Source of the DNA: Coprinus comatus
Lineage: Eukaryota > Basidiomycota > Agaricomycetes > Agaricales > Agaricaceae
Direction: 5' to 3'
Length of the DNA stretch: 64,000 nt
NCBI GenBank assembly: GCA_034638255.1
Contig: JAWPGT010000073.1
Location: 51,226-115,225, forward strand
Positions 11,835 through 23,827 of the stretch are shown in pieces; the stretch's first letter is position 1; each line of letters starts with the position of its first letter. Under the pieces are notes generated by a model. The model had not been told where the DNA came from and did no database searches. It saw only the letters and a list, made by a program, of their open reading frames with translations. A program made the translations under genes and the position numbers.

Positions 11835-14800
11835 TCGAGACAAGCTTTGTGCCAGTGTTTATGTTCCTCCAGATTCAATTTTACAAGATCACAGAATTGC
11901 TCAGGAACTGTAGTTGAACTTGCTTTTGCCAATAAAAAGTTCATCAATTCTAACCCCCCTTCCTTAGTTATCTGTTGAATCTTACAATCTGTGTCTTCTT
12001 CCATTGCGTCAGGTTGTTGTTCCCTCGCATATTGCCGTGAGGCATCCTCGTGTTGTCTGCGTATTTCATCGCGACGTTCTCAGATTTCCTCGGGCGAAAT
12101 AGGACGTGGATCTGCTTTAGGGCGATCTCGTTGATTTCGGATTCTGAAATCATGACCACGGAGACGAACTCTCCCCTGAGGTGGTAGAGGTTCATTGTGA
12201 TTATAGTCTCGTAGTATCTCAGACAGATGTGTTCTCTCCCCATAAACATTACCTTCTCTAAATGGAACAAACTTTTCTCGGCCAGAACAGCGAGGTAAAG
12301 GTTCAACAGGTCTAGCAGGTCATTCAGGTGATGGAGAAATGGGATGGGTGGAGTCAGGTCGAGGAGCAGGGCTCGGACTCGGATGACAAATAGGTGATTC
12401 GGGATCAGCGTATGATAACGCATCATCATCATCTTCATCAGTGACTTCCTCGTCTGTTGTTTTCCTAGGAGCAGGTTTGCTCGGACCGGGAACAGGAGGT
12501 TTTTGAGAAGTAGATGGTCCGGGAATCGGACCTTGCGGTCTAGGCGGTAACGGTGTTCTATCACTGTCATCTTGTCGAGATGTGTCCATAGGATCATCAG
12601 GATAAAGATCAGGTGTAGTATCCTCATCATCTTTGTCAGACGCCGGAGGAGGAGGATTTATTTTGGGGTTTTTTGTAGAACCGGAGTCCTTACGTTTTTC
12701 GTGATCTGGCTTGCATTTGGGATACCAGCCCTTGTCGAAAATGGCTGTTTTCGCAGTGTAAATAACATTTCCCTTTTGATGTCGCATAAAAGTATAATTT
12801 GCGCCATTATATCCAAGGAAGATCATTATTTCAGATCTGGGTGACAATTTGTCATCACGCGATTCCTTAGGAATGAAAACATAAGCCACACAGCCAAACA
12901 CGTGAAGACCAGATAGATCTGGCTTCTTCCCTGTTACCATTTCAGTGGGAGTTTTCCATTTGAGATGTTTGATGGGGGTTCGATTATAACAATGAACTGC
13001 CGTGTTAAGGGCAAATTCCCACCAAGAATCCAGTAAGCATGCAGTAAGTCGCATGGCTTGCGCCTTTTCCTGAAGTGTGCAGTTCAGTCTTTCTGCTCTA
13101 CCGTTCTGCTGGTGAATGTGTGGTGCAGACGTCTCATGTACTATCCCTTTTGAGTGAAGGAATTCCTCAAATTGCTTAGAGACATATTCACCACCGTTGT
13201 CTGTCTGGATACGCTTAATCATTTTACCGAATTGTTTTTCCTCAAAGGCACAGAATCTTTCAAGTGCCGCAAAGGCATCAGATTTGGCTCGTAAGAGGAG
13301 GATCCAGGCATGGCTAGAATAGTCATCATAGAATGTCATTGCCCACTTGTACTTGTGGTATGAGGCAATGGGGAATTCTAGAAGATCACTATGGATCAAT
13401 TCTAAAAATGACTTCGCTCGTGTCAAAGAAGGATGATGTGCGTCATCAGACATTTTGCCCTGAGCACAACCATCACAAACTTGACGAGAGATAGGAATGT
13501 CAAACTCAGGTACTTTTTCTGAGTGTTTTGAAGTTGTCACAATATTTCCTTTCCAGGATGCGCCAATCGACGGTGCCAAAGATCATAAACAGATAATTTA
13601 GATGCGCAATAAGATAGCACCTGATTCGCAGTATAGTGACACACAATCCGAGTGTGAATGTGGTGGAGTGCATCTTCTAACTCTTTAAACACAGGTATGC
13701 GTGTAGCATGCATAAATAATTTTCCGTTTGAACGAAATATGTTGGTTCGCTTTAAATTAGACTCACTCCTCATTCCTTGCAGCCATAAGGCGCCAGGTGA
13801 AATGATTCTAGTGGAGAGAGACGCAATATAATAGACCGGATACAGTGGAGTAGTTCTTGTAACTCCATCTACTTCATGTTGAAAGAGGACTTTCCCACGG
13901 CCAGTAATGCCAATGAGTTTGTCGTTAGCAGTTCTAACATTGCCAAACACTCCTTCCTCTAACTCGATAAAGTCGCTTATATGCTGGGTGCAATTAAAGC
14001 TAGCGCCTGAATCAAGGAGCCAAGTAGCAGACTCTCTAGCATAATTAGGTTTTCCTTTATCTTCACAGAAGTTGCATAAGGATTCAAGATCTTTTACTGG
14101 TTCATCACCACTTTCAGGATCTCTTAAATATTTTGCCGGTAAGACAAAAGGATCACATAAAGAAATGGGAGAATCCATCGCATTTACAGAAATGGGAGAA
14201 GTTACATCAACAGTAGATACATGAGAACTAGATGTCCGACTATAGTCCGGCAGTCCATTATGGCGCACTAGAACATTGGGTCTGATGGAGCAATTTGTTT
14301 GTCTCCCCATTTGGCAGGGGCATCTCTGGATATCCCATTTAGTAAGGAAGAAATCTTGAGAAAAGAAAGGTACATACTCATTGTACCAACCATCATCGAC
14401 CTCGTAATCCGCATCGGCTTCGTAGTCCACATCATTCATGTAGGCGTCAGCCTTGGAGATCGCTTCGGGGACATCAGAAGGAGGGACATAAGAAGGAGAC
14501 TTTGATCTGCACGTGGGGGACCCAGGCATAGAAACCGAAGACGAATCAACTTCCTCTTCAGGAAGGATGTGTGACACCATCGCATCAAGCGATAGTGGAG
14601 GTGATGGAGGACAGGGTTCAACCAAGCCGAAGCCAAGGCAAGCACCCATCTTCTCAAAGACCTCTGTCTTCTTTTTCTGATACCGGGTACAACCAACCAG
14701 GTGTCCAGCAGGGGGAAGAAGAGTAGCATGAGGAGCAGGAGGCTCAACACCGTGCACGACGACTTCATCTGCAGCCTTTTTCAAGGCCACTGCCCTGAGG

Positions 14801-15816
14801 CGGGGATCAGTTGTCTTCATCCTCTCTACAAGAGAACGAGTATTGGAAGGTTTGTTAGTGGGAGCCGTAAAAGACTCCAAGACAGCGGGTAACAAAATCA
14901 TATCCACGTTACCAGCATCCTCTTCGGCATTGTTAGCCTTGTTGCCTCCATGTTTTCCGCGTCGATGCTTCTTCTTTTTATCCTTATCCCCCCCAGAAGC
15001 ATCACCGGAACTGGAGTTCTGGGTCTGATTTGGTTTAGATCCACCAGATGACGACTTCTGTTGTTGTTGTTGTTGGGGCTGCTGAGAAGCGCCACTGGAG
15101 GATTTAGAATAGGGCTTTGCACCCTTGTAGTTTTTAATGCTGGTAGAAGCAGCACAAGAAGCAGAAGCAGCACCACAGGAATCTTGCCATGCACCCATAA
15201 TAGCATCTGAAACGATCTGGACCATTAAGGTCAAAAGGGAGTTACCATATTGAACGAGGAGAGCAGCATGAGTAGCACTCCATTGAGGAGGAATGCGTGT
15301 CATTAACATCAACGCACGGAGGATTCCGGGGACGTTAATTGGGGGCGTGGCTTGCTCTAACTGCATGAAATAGTTCCTAAAGGTGGCGATCTCCTTAGAG
15401 GGATCATTCACACCAGATAATCGGAACGAATCTGCAGAAGCATACAGCTCGTAAGCTGCACCTGCCGAAAATGTGCCGTAAACTCGTCTCAGGTGTGTCC
15501 AGAGATCATCTGAGGTTGTTTCACCATGCCGGAGCATGTCATCGCTCAATCGGGAATTTAACATCCCAAGTGCAAATGCCTCAATGTTATCGAACTTTCA
15601 AATGTCATCGACATTCGTGGGGGGTACCATAGCGGCAGTGGCAGTTGCGGGGGAACCACTGATAGCTGCAGGCCTTGTGGCGCTGCCATTGATCATTCTT
15701 GCTACACACTACCCATCCATGTGGATCATGTTGGCGATAGACATAACACGTGCTGACCACACTTGGTAGTTGGCAGTGCCAGTGAGGACCGGGATCGAGG
15801 GGATCAAAGCGGCCAT
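11835..15816 (-). pseudogene. Outer copia Gag, protease, integrase and linker (N-terminal half)
   Basis: The minus-strand ATG at 15816 begins Gag (MAALIPSIPVLTGTANYQVW), which loses frame near 15600-15740 and resumes at LNSRLSDDMLRHG. A Gln-rich and Lys-rich region follows, without a CCHC knuckle. Protease is WLLDSGASFNCTQ (~14000). Integrase follows as LWHRRLAHPG, a frame slip near 13550, then CDGCAQGK, HSDLLEF, QTDNGGEY and QQNGRAERLN. The acidic/Pro-rich linker breaks near 12320 and has a TGA at 12080-12082. It runs into the RT N terminus at 11835, where the inner copia interrupts. Gag to integrase is otherwise one long frame, supporting a Gag-Pol fusion in this family. Confidence 0.9.
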
Positions 15817-16086
15817 GAGTAATGTTTGGAGATAGAAATCTGCAACAAAACATGTGTCAGAACTATAAACTAAAGCTGCACTACATGCGCTATGTTCTAC
15901 AGAGCTATGTGCTGCCCGTCTAACCGAGTACGGTAAGGGGTTGCATAGAGAACACTGAGTGGGTCAACGTCTCGAGCGAGTGGAACTCGGACTTCCCTCA
16001 CAGGTGAATCCAGCTTCACCCTCGAACTCTGAGCTGCATGATGAGTAATACTCGTCAAGTGCGCGTCGAGAGTCGTACAGGCTAAC

Positions 16087-16100
16087 CGGGGCCCATAACC
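16087..16100 (-). other. Primer binding site of outer copia
   Basis: On the minus strand the 5' LTR is followed at once by GGTTATGGGCCCCG, identical to the inner copia primer site, again complementary to the initiator tRNA-Met anticodon arm. Confidence 0.7.
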
Positions 16101-16339
16101 TGTTAAAACAAGAGTGTAGTGTGTTAAACATGGGTAGGTACGACTCTGGACTTACTGAGGGTAGTGGTTGTTAGTAGAATAGGAACTGAAGTATATAATG
16201 CAAGAGTACAAGTTTATATACATATTTACAGTGGTCCGTGCGAGAATATACTAGGTCACATGATAGGGATCATGAAGATATATTCGTCAAGCGTGATGCC
16301 ATCCGAGAATGTCATTGTAGAACTAATAATAGTTCAACA
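16101..16339 (-). repeat. 5' LTR of outer copia
   Basis: 239 bp, TG..CA ends, same length as the partner at 1363-1601, with a handful of differences (for example the early GAGTGTAGTGTG versus GAGCGTAGCGTG). It is visibly older than the inner pair. Confidence 0.92.
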
Positions 16340-17036
16340 ACAACTTGTGTGTGGCTTTATTTGTCCTGGAGCTTCCGCTAACCCATGTGAAATGCACAAA
16401 CAGCAGCCATCATGCGCACCCTATCCAAATTCAGAAGTTACACAATTGGGAAGGCAGGGGCAGGGCGGGGGGGTCATCCTGACACATGAGGAAACAGGAA
16501 GTTGTGTATTAAATAAGTAGACACATGCTTTTCACACCACCATCTTATTTACCCTGGGTCAGTGCCACTCTCAATCCTTGAAGTGCTACAACTCTGACAA
16601 CTCATGAATGAATGGAAGTTAACATCGGAGTTTGATCACACACCATATACAGATCATGGAACATTGCTCATATGTGATATATCTAGTATTACAGACCTTT
16701 TATATATTAATGCATAAGCATGAGCCCGACATCACATTTAAATGGGCTTTCGAGATAGTTCAAAATTAAAACAGACTACGCACAGAAATATGCCTGATTA
16801 CGAGGTCGAATTCAGGTCGAATAAACATTTTCATACCATTGTATATGGTAGCCCTTCCGCCGAGGGGACAACCAAGGCTTTCCCAAGGTTCTTGTATCAG
16901 GATCCACCACCGGCATCTGACCGGCATCAGTTCTGTTGTTACTAAATTGAATAGTTGGGCGCGGGAAGTACACTTTGTTTGCTGGGTTCACACGGGTCTT
17001 AGAAGTTTATATCAAATAAAGCCACACACAAGTTGT
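16340..17036. repeat. Inverted-repeat-bounded segment, ~0.7 kb
   Basis: 24 bases at 16340-16363 (starting ACAACTTGTGTGTGGC) recur exactly as the reverse complement at 17013-17036. A weaker mirrored block lies just inside (ACCCATGTGAA against ACCCGTGTGAA). The left arm begins at the first base after the outer copia LTR, so the copia seems to have landed at the edge of this repeat or deleted its flank. No convincing ORF inside. A G-rich run (16449-16475) has four G-tracts. It may be a MITE-like remnant. Confidence 0.55.
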
Positions 17037-18024
17037 GCCAGTCCGCTGACGCGACAAGCCCTTGTTTACAAGTCGCTTATATAAGGAGCGGCACGTGGAC
17101 TGGGAAGGAGTCTGATATTAGGCTAAAGACATGACGACGTCGGAGTTGCCAGTGACTATGGCACATACGACCAAACATTGGTTGGTACAACACTGCTTCA
17201 CACACACACTCTCTCTTCATCACACACCCATTCTCTCTCTTCTCGTATCACCATAATGTCTGCTCAATGCTACTAGTCTACCCCTCTTCCCAAACTCTCC
17301 CAGTGAATTGAATCACCAAAATGCAAGACGAGAAGGAGTCCGAGTTGACTATATGCATGACAGCTTGAGCCTTGAATCAACTCCAGGTAGGTTTTTTTTT
17401 GTGTGTGCATATATTCACACATATATAATATATTATTGGAATGACAACCTACGAGGAACTCAAACAATCCCTTCATGCTTGGAGTTCTGCTATTTCTCGG
17501 AGTCCGGATCCCTCCTTTACACGGGCATTGCCGACTAGTGCACGTTTGTCTAAGCCTCACATACAAACTTTCGTTGACCCCATTGTCAAGTTTGCTCTCT
17601 TTGCTGGTGTTTTATTAATGCAGGATATATTGAATTTTTTCGCAGTTACCAGTAGCAGTAGATAAGACTTCTCCTTTTTAAAGTTCCGCTATACTTTTAA
17701 AACCTAGAAATTAGTAACTAGAAATGCTCACTAAAACTCCATCCGAACTGAGTGCTCCAGGATGTCCCCCCGTTTTTCAACTCAGATCTTACAGTAGTAG
17801 TATATTGTCTTGTTTACCTTCTGATAATTTCCGACGTTTCCCAGTACTAGGTTTATCTATCCTCCACTAGACTGACATGTCCCTCGCTTGTAAGAAACGT
17901 GTTCCTACCATTATCACTATAGTGCAGGAAACCATCAAAGTGTATTTTTTCGTACTGTCAAACCCCATCATCATTGACATCATAGTACAACCAAATCTAT
18001 CTGCGAAGTCAGACCAGTCACCGA
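17037..18024. other. Intergenic stretch with promoter-like signals and one weak ORF
   Basis: Contains GC-poor DNA with TTATATAAGG near 17077, then a CT-rich CACACACTCTCTC tract (17200-17245) and ATG at 17255 that closes after six codons, like a fungal core promoter whose gene has been lost. An open frame at 17441-17665 (74 codons, starting MTTYEELKQSLHAW) follows but matches nothing I know. The rest to 18024 is the 3' flank of the next gene. Confidence 0.3.
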
Positions 18025-21000
18025 TTACGGTGACTTGACATCGAGTAGGCGTTGAATTAATGACTCCAATAAGCACAGACGCTCATCCAACTTCTTCTCC
18101 AGATTACCCAACCTGGTAGTAATATCGTCCACTTTGGTGTGTACCATATCCTCCAAACTGTCCAGACGTTTAATAGTTGCATCAACTGGGACTAATTCAA
18201 ATTTCTCCTCATCGCTGTCGTATACTCTAACCCTAAGATGGGATGTCTTGTGCAAAGGTGCCGGTCCTGTGGCCAGCGTAGGAGTTTTCTTATCATCACA
18301 ACCAACACAGATGAAAGTCTCTCCTAAAAATAATAATGAAGTTAGATGAATAATGGGAATCATCTTTACACTTACTGCAAGTAGTGCATACATAACATGG
18401 TAATGATACCGGTAAATTACAGCATGCACAAAGTAATTTCTTTCCTTTGTCCTTAGATTTCGAGTGTTTATCTCCTACCGACTTATTGGTGTCTTTGCCT
18501 TTAAACCTTTTCTTGGTCTTTTCCACGAGTAGCCTGGAATCGCGTACAAGGAAAGAGAGGCGATAATCGTGAAGAACGACAAAAGTCTTAAGCATGGAAT
18601 GCGTTTTGTGGTGAATGAAATGATCGACGGTCACCGATTGGTCAATACAATCAGGGCAGATCTTAACTCCAGTAAGATCAGGCCCTGTACACTGCAAGCA
18701 CATGTATCCAGGCCATAAAATGTTACGTTGACAAACATCACATTCCCAATTACTAGAAAATGATAAATTAGTTGGGCAATATTGGAAAAGATGTTAACCG
18801 GGGAAACATACAAGAGGTAGGGCTCTCGGTCAGCAATATATAATACTAAATCTTCATGAAGTCCAGATACTGCAGGGTCAAATGTATCACAAAAAAGAGC
18901 GAGTTCATTGTCTTCCTCTTCAGTGAGAGCAGTATTGGGAGTAAGTTCATCCATCTCATTATAGTCGCGGATACGTAAGTCAGAGTGGCGTTTTCTTTCC
19001 TCTATCCGTTCTTTGAAGAAACCTTTTGTCCACCTCGTTTTTTGGACCCAGTAGATGACAGCACTTAGCGCAAAAGACCACCGTCTTTTTGCCAAGTCCT
19101 GGACAGATGTTGTTGGTGGGTAACGGAAACGGAATAGATCTGGAGGTGTCCGAGTAAGAATGAATGTATGATTCTCTCCTTCGCTATCATCCTCTGCATC
19201 CCTTACTACTTCAATTTCATTCACGTCAGCACTATTATCGACATCGAGGTCGTCATCAACATTTTCACTACCATCTTCACCTTCATCCTCATCTTCATCT
19301 TCTTGTGCCTCATCTTCATTGTCATTTTCACTACCCGTTCCATCTCCATTTTCACCTTGTTGTGTCTCAGCCTCATCGTCAACTACTTGTTCTTCACCTT
19401 CACCTTCATCCTCACCGCCCTCTTCGTCTTCGTCCGAGTCATCACTGTCCTCAGAGTCATCTTCATCTTCATCTCCTTCTACTTCATAAGTACCAGTGAT
19501 TATCTCCTTTATGGGATCATAACTTCCCACAAGGTGATATACCGAATCAGAGTCCTCTTCATGCAAACTGAGTTTCACTTGCCGAATCCCCGACTCGTCT
19601 GGACTTTGCACATTTCCCTGTATTGCAGCTTTCCCGTCCATAGATCCAACACTCCCAATTACCTCACTGAGTTCATTTAAAGCATCTATCCTCACAATGA
19701 ACAACCCCTTATCCGAAGTTGTATCCCCATCATAACAATGTCCCGTCCAAATCCCCGTAAGGTCAGAAGGAAATATACGTTCTTCTCCAGCAACATCGAT
19801 AGGTGATATACCTTGATCAATTGTGATGTATGAAAAGGTATCTTGAACTTCGTAGTGCAGTAGTTTGACAAATTCGGGATCATATTCATCGTTGAGAATA
19901 TCATTGGTATCCGTCGAGATATCCTGCCATTGGGAGAAGCTATTTTCGACGCTTTACAATTGTAATAAGTGACTCGAGGCTTTGTGTCCAGTGATAGAAC
20001 TTTTCGAGATGAAGGACATGATGACAGGCGACCTTAATTATCCTTGCATGATGTCTAAGGACAAGATACAAGAGAGGAAATATGTACTAGATGCTATTGG
20101 TATTTTGAATTTACAGAGATTAGAGTTAAAGTACTCACTCGTTCAATTCTTCCGGGGCCAGTGATGATAGATACGGTAGCAGGTGAATCAATGTCGTATC
20201 CTACACTCTTTAAATGCTGTTCCAAACGTTCTTCTTCTTTTTTCGTATAGCTATCTGTGAGTTCTGCAAGCTCGGGGCAAAGTCTTTCATTTTCTGGTAT
20301 TGTCTTGGTTGATCGAAGAAGTTGTTCGATGGTACGAAAGTGATCTGTGTCAAGATACCAATCCACACTAAATCGATTGTCATAGTGGACTTCCTCCAAG
20401 TCCCTATGCATTTGTTGAATGAGGAGATAAATCTTGTTCTTGTATTTCGTTACACTATGGTGCCAGCCTGTATACAGATATGTAAGATGAGATTAAAAAC
20501 GAACGGAAATCCTACCTTGAGCCCAGAACGCAAGCCATTGAAGAAGTGACCACCCGTTTGGACGTTTAACAGCAAACGTGTTGGCTTCTTTAATAGTGAT
20601 AAACCCTGTTCCATCGTCATCAATAGCCTCCAGGATCGCTTGCATATGAGGAATATCAATGATATCAAGGGTCCATCGATCGTCAACATTGATAGGTTTG
20701 GCAAGGAAGTGGTGTTTTGGTCCTAATCCTATTATGGTAGGAACTTGATTGTCAACAGTGATTTGTGGACTTGAAGGATATTCAGTGGCAGCGTTGAATT
20801 GGTCTGTGAAATAGTCGCGAAGTGCTAGGACGAAATGTCTAGCTTTAACCGTTCCTTTCCATCCCTAGAGAAAGAAGTGGTATCAATAATGTTTAAAAGA
20901 GAAGAAAAAGCTACCCACCATTTCCCGCCAAAGTTGTTGCAAGTCCTGTACATTAGATTAATTAAATGAGTAAAGTAGCACTAAGGACAATACGCACTGA

Positions 21001-22365
21001 GTCTCGAATTTTTTCATGGGAACCTGACATGAGAACTGACATTATCTCACTTCCTTTCCTCTCAACAACGTCAACGATTTGTTGACTTTGAATCGCCATC
21101 TTTGCCTCGAAGACTGCCAAATTCCTTTTGAAAATTACATCCACATCCTCTGCCAACTCCTTTTGTAACGTCTTACGTGCATTAACAATATCATCATTTC
21201 CTTTCGAAGGCGAGCGTTGTGCGACTGCGGAAACAGTTTCACCACTCTTGGTTATAAGTTTGGTAAGAAGATCATCCTTTTCAATACAAGCTTTGATACC
21301 ACCATTTTCTTCGATAAATTTTGATATATCCTTCTCGCGTGGTGTTTCGAGTTTCTTGAAAATCTCTGACATCCTGTTCTCGATATTTTTAAGAGTGGCT
21401 TGTTGTTCGTCAAGTTTTTCGTTTGCTTTATCCACGCCAAGTGCTGTGTGAACTGCGAGACATCTTTCTAGTTCGATGCGATGTTCTTCAAATACCGATA
21501 CCCATCCTATCAAACGATTCTCGTAGATTTTTGACTTAAGAGTCCTTGCTGGATTTGATATTAGCATGATAATGATGAATAATAGGAGATGATATTACGT
21601 ACATAAGAAACCCTTTTTCAGGTATGCGTCGCAAGCTGAACCACATTCTGTAACGCTCTTTGCAATCCGTTCGATAAGAGGTTGTAATCTATCCTTGATT
21701 GTTTGTCCATCCGGGCCCTCGTCCTCTGGATCCTTCATGCGACGAAGTCTAATGATGAATGATTCAGGTGAGGTGTTTGATACATGACTTCCAGGCATTA
21801 GACTCACTGGAATAAAACACACATAGTATCCTGCATCTCCACACGGAGAGCGAGTACTTTCTGGTTATTCTCTCTACGTGTTAGGTCAAGCGAAATGACT
21901 AATTTGAATGCAACAACGGCCACTATATATAAACTCAGTGTGAATCGGATATTTACTGATTCCAAAGGTGCTACGTACCTCCAATAAAAGGATGAACTTG
22001 ACCCAAGGCTTCCAAGCCCTTGATTACGACTTTAGCTGATTCCGAGAAAGTAGAAATCGCAGTCTCAATCGTCTTGTTATCCAACGAAGAAAAGCCGTCA
22101 GCTGCAGCTTTGATGGTATCTTGATTTGCAGTATAGAAATCATTAGCGAATTTTAGCATTGGTGACTCTTGTGCTGCAGAGGCATTGTCAACTACAGTAA
22201 GTATATCATTAGAACTGATCTTCTTTTGGCATCAACAGAGATTTTCCTCGTACAAAATTTATCCAAGGTACTCTCGACCCTTCCGACTTTGACAGTGAGA
22301 TCAGGATTCGTTGCTTGATGAGCTTGAAGTAATAAAGCGTCGCGGTGTTGCTCTGAATCTCCCAT
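18025..22365 (-). CDS. EF-hand and zinc-finger multidomain protein (11 exons, one frame break)
   Basis: My model: complement of exons 18025-18323, 18376-18752, 18812-20086, 20139-20467, 20516-20864, 20919-20945, 20998-21548, 21603-21748, 21808-21922, 21979-22191, 22254-22365; introns 48-62 nt, ~1263 aa. Start MGDSEQHRDALLLQAH. The N-terminal ~380 residues are helical, with a hydrophobic segment (VHPFIGVAVVAFKLVISL) and a long coiled coil. A canonical EF-hand loop DDDGTGFITIKE lies near 20595-20630. Then GPGRIERYIFPLLYLVLRHH, a very acidic tract (19150-19480), and two Cys-rich ZZ-like modules (CDVC..CLQC..CPDC and CACC..CYVCTTC..CVGC). A C-terminal coiled coil ends LLDVKSP. Calcium and zinc binding are expected; function is unknown. 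The frame shifts by one base near 19951 (..TIVKRR to ..ENSFSQWQ), so it may be a recent pseudogene or a sequence error. Confidence 0.8.
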
Positions 22366-22840
22366 TGTTGAATCGATGTCCAAAGATTAGAAGATGCGGC
22401 ATTCAAGGGACCAACGCATCACTTGTTTATGCATTTGAATTTGAATGTACTTATGCCGCGACAATATCGGGCTAAAGCTGCCCAAATGGGGCACCATCGA
22501 GGACAATAGCTGTTAATGTTTTATCATGAGTTCTGGGATTGTGTATGTGTATCAGCACCGACGTCTTCGGATTAGTGAATATCGATATGTACGAGTGGCT
22601 CATCAGTTTCAAGGCGGAGATAAGATTGTTCACAATAATAGTGTCACAATATATCGGTTAGAATATTTTATACAGAAACATTTTGCATCGAACATCACAG
22701 GTGCAGGCTGCTCCCAGCTCCTGCCCTCGCGCTTCGGATACAGCTGGGAACCAAACAAACACGTAAAACAGCTTGTCTCTGTTTGGCTTCGACATGCGTA
22801 GAGGTCAAAGGTGTGTCAGGGGAAGAGTTGAATTGGGGTA
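22366..22840. other. Intergenic, upstream of the EF-hand/zinc-finger gene
   Basis: Should hold that gene's promoter. I see no convincing ORF or RNA. The open frame at 22526-22801 has no recognisable features. Confidence 0.4.
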
Positions 22841-23048
22841 ACCGAGAATGTTTGCTTGGGAAGGGAATGTTAAACGTTAAACGTTAAACAATGGCTTATT
22901 GATCAGTTCCCTCAACGAGGCAAGGTCCAGCTCATCGTCACGAAACGACGGTCCTCCATACCCTCCGCGACCTCTACTACCTCTTGATTGCCCTCTTCCT
23001 CCACCACCTCTGAAACCATTTCCATGGCCCCTGCCTCTGTCCCTTTTA
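22841..23048 (-). pseudogene. Copy of the SQS1 5' end (RGG-repeat exon 1)
   Basis: Minus-strand translation RGRGHGNGFRGGGGRGQSRG..RDDELD closely repeats exon 1 of SQS1 (29484-29655), and the adjoining 22841-22865 resembles sequence upstream of SQS1 near 29760. It ends at a junction with the kinase-like fragment near 23048, so its N-terminal codons come from antisense kinase sequence. No downstream SQS1 exon is present. Confidence 0.8.
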
Positions 23049-23744
23049 TTTTCTGAAAAGAATTTCTTGATTGACTGCTTCACAGTTTCAAACTACAACT
23101 CGTATAATGACACAAGACGAAATCTTTGAAAATCGGTGAACTCCGTTACGCGATAATGGATTTTGATATTTCCATGATAGTTCCTCCAGAGACAAATAGA
23201 GCGACCTTCAGATTACCCTACTGGAAGACGTGGGAGGGATCGGTACCTCAACCACTTGATATCAGTGATGGGCAAGCTGACTATGGTCCATTCGCCTTTG
23301 ATGTTGGATGCCTGGGAATACTGTTCTGTGAATGGACTCAGGTATCTTCTATAGATTGATAGGTCCTAGGACTGTACTGACAGTACTGATTTCTAGCATC
23401 ATTGTAAAGATTCACCATTCCTTGCTCCCTTCCTTGATGGCATGACAGCTCGAAATCCCTCTCGCCGATTCACTGCGCAAGGGGCTCTTGAGTTCCTCGG
23501 CGCCAGAGTTTCAGAGCTTGATAATGATGAACTATCGCATTACTACTACCGCCTCAGCTCTGGGCGGATGGAATATTACGAGTGCTGCAATCGCTGGAAA
23601 GACGTTCGTACATTCTTTGCAAAAGTTTGGGAATCATATCAGGAACCACCCGTTCCTCGTATGGTTAGATTCATGCGTTGGTTGTGCTCATTCCCAATGT
23701 TTGGGCGCCTTATACTATACCTCCGTTGGCATGTACGACAATAA
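23049..23744 (+). pseudogene. Copy of the kinase-like gene, C-terminal part
   Basis: Matches 37234-37940 (minus) at DNA level, including the intron (CTATAGATTGATAGG.. in both). It reads SEKNFLIDCFT.., then YAIMDFDISMIVPPETNRA, FAFDVGCLGILFCEWTQ, and after the intron MTARNPSRRFTAQGALEFLG to FPMFGRLILYLRW. One base is missing near 23127 relative to the other copy (CTTTGAAAATCGG against CTTCGGAAAACTGG), giving a stop. The N-lobe and HRD are absent. Confidence 0.88.
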
Positions 23745-23827
23745 ATCTCTTTAATTTGTTGGTCGTTCCGGAACTACGGAATACAGTTTCCTGTATACGC
23801 TATATCACTTGAGTTTGAATAAATTGC

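Larger units (their letters stand above)
1363..16339 (-). mobile_element. Outer Ty1/copia LTR retrotransposon, decayed, split by a younger copia
   Basis: Two 239-bp LTRs (1363-1601 and 16101-16339) in the same orientation flank gag, protease, integrase, reverse transcriptase and RNase H on the minus strand, the copia domain order. The coding region is cut in two by the inner element at 3164-11834; joining the flanks at the GTTCT duplication restores ..HWHKACLEELDALKK.. exactly. The flanking 5-mers (GTTAC left, ACAAC right) do not match, so the original target duplication is lost or the element is a recombinant. Several stops and frameshifts make it inactive. Confidence 0.92.

Noticed and set aside
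19164..19680. Long plus-strand ORFs over the zinc-finger gene
   Set aside because: They are antisense shadows of its acidic GAT/GAA-rich tract; splice sites and domains support only the minus strand.
22526..22801. 91-codon plus-strand ORF
   Set aside because: No family, no splice or promoter context; length expected by chance.
22877..23083. Small intact RGG protein gene
   Set aside because: Its first codons are antisense kinase sequence and the rest is a partial SQS1 exon 1; a chimera, not a gene.
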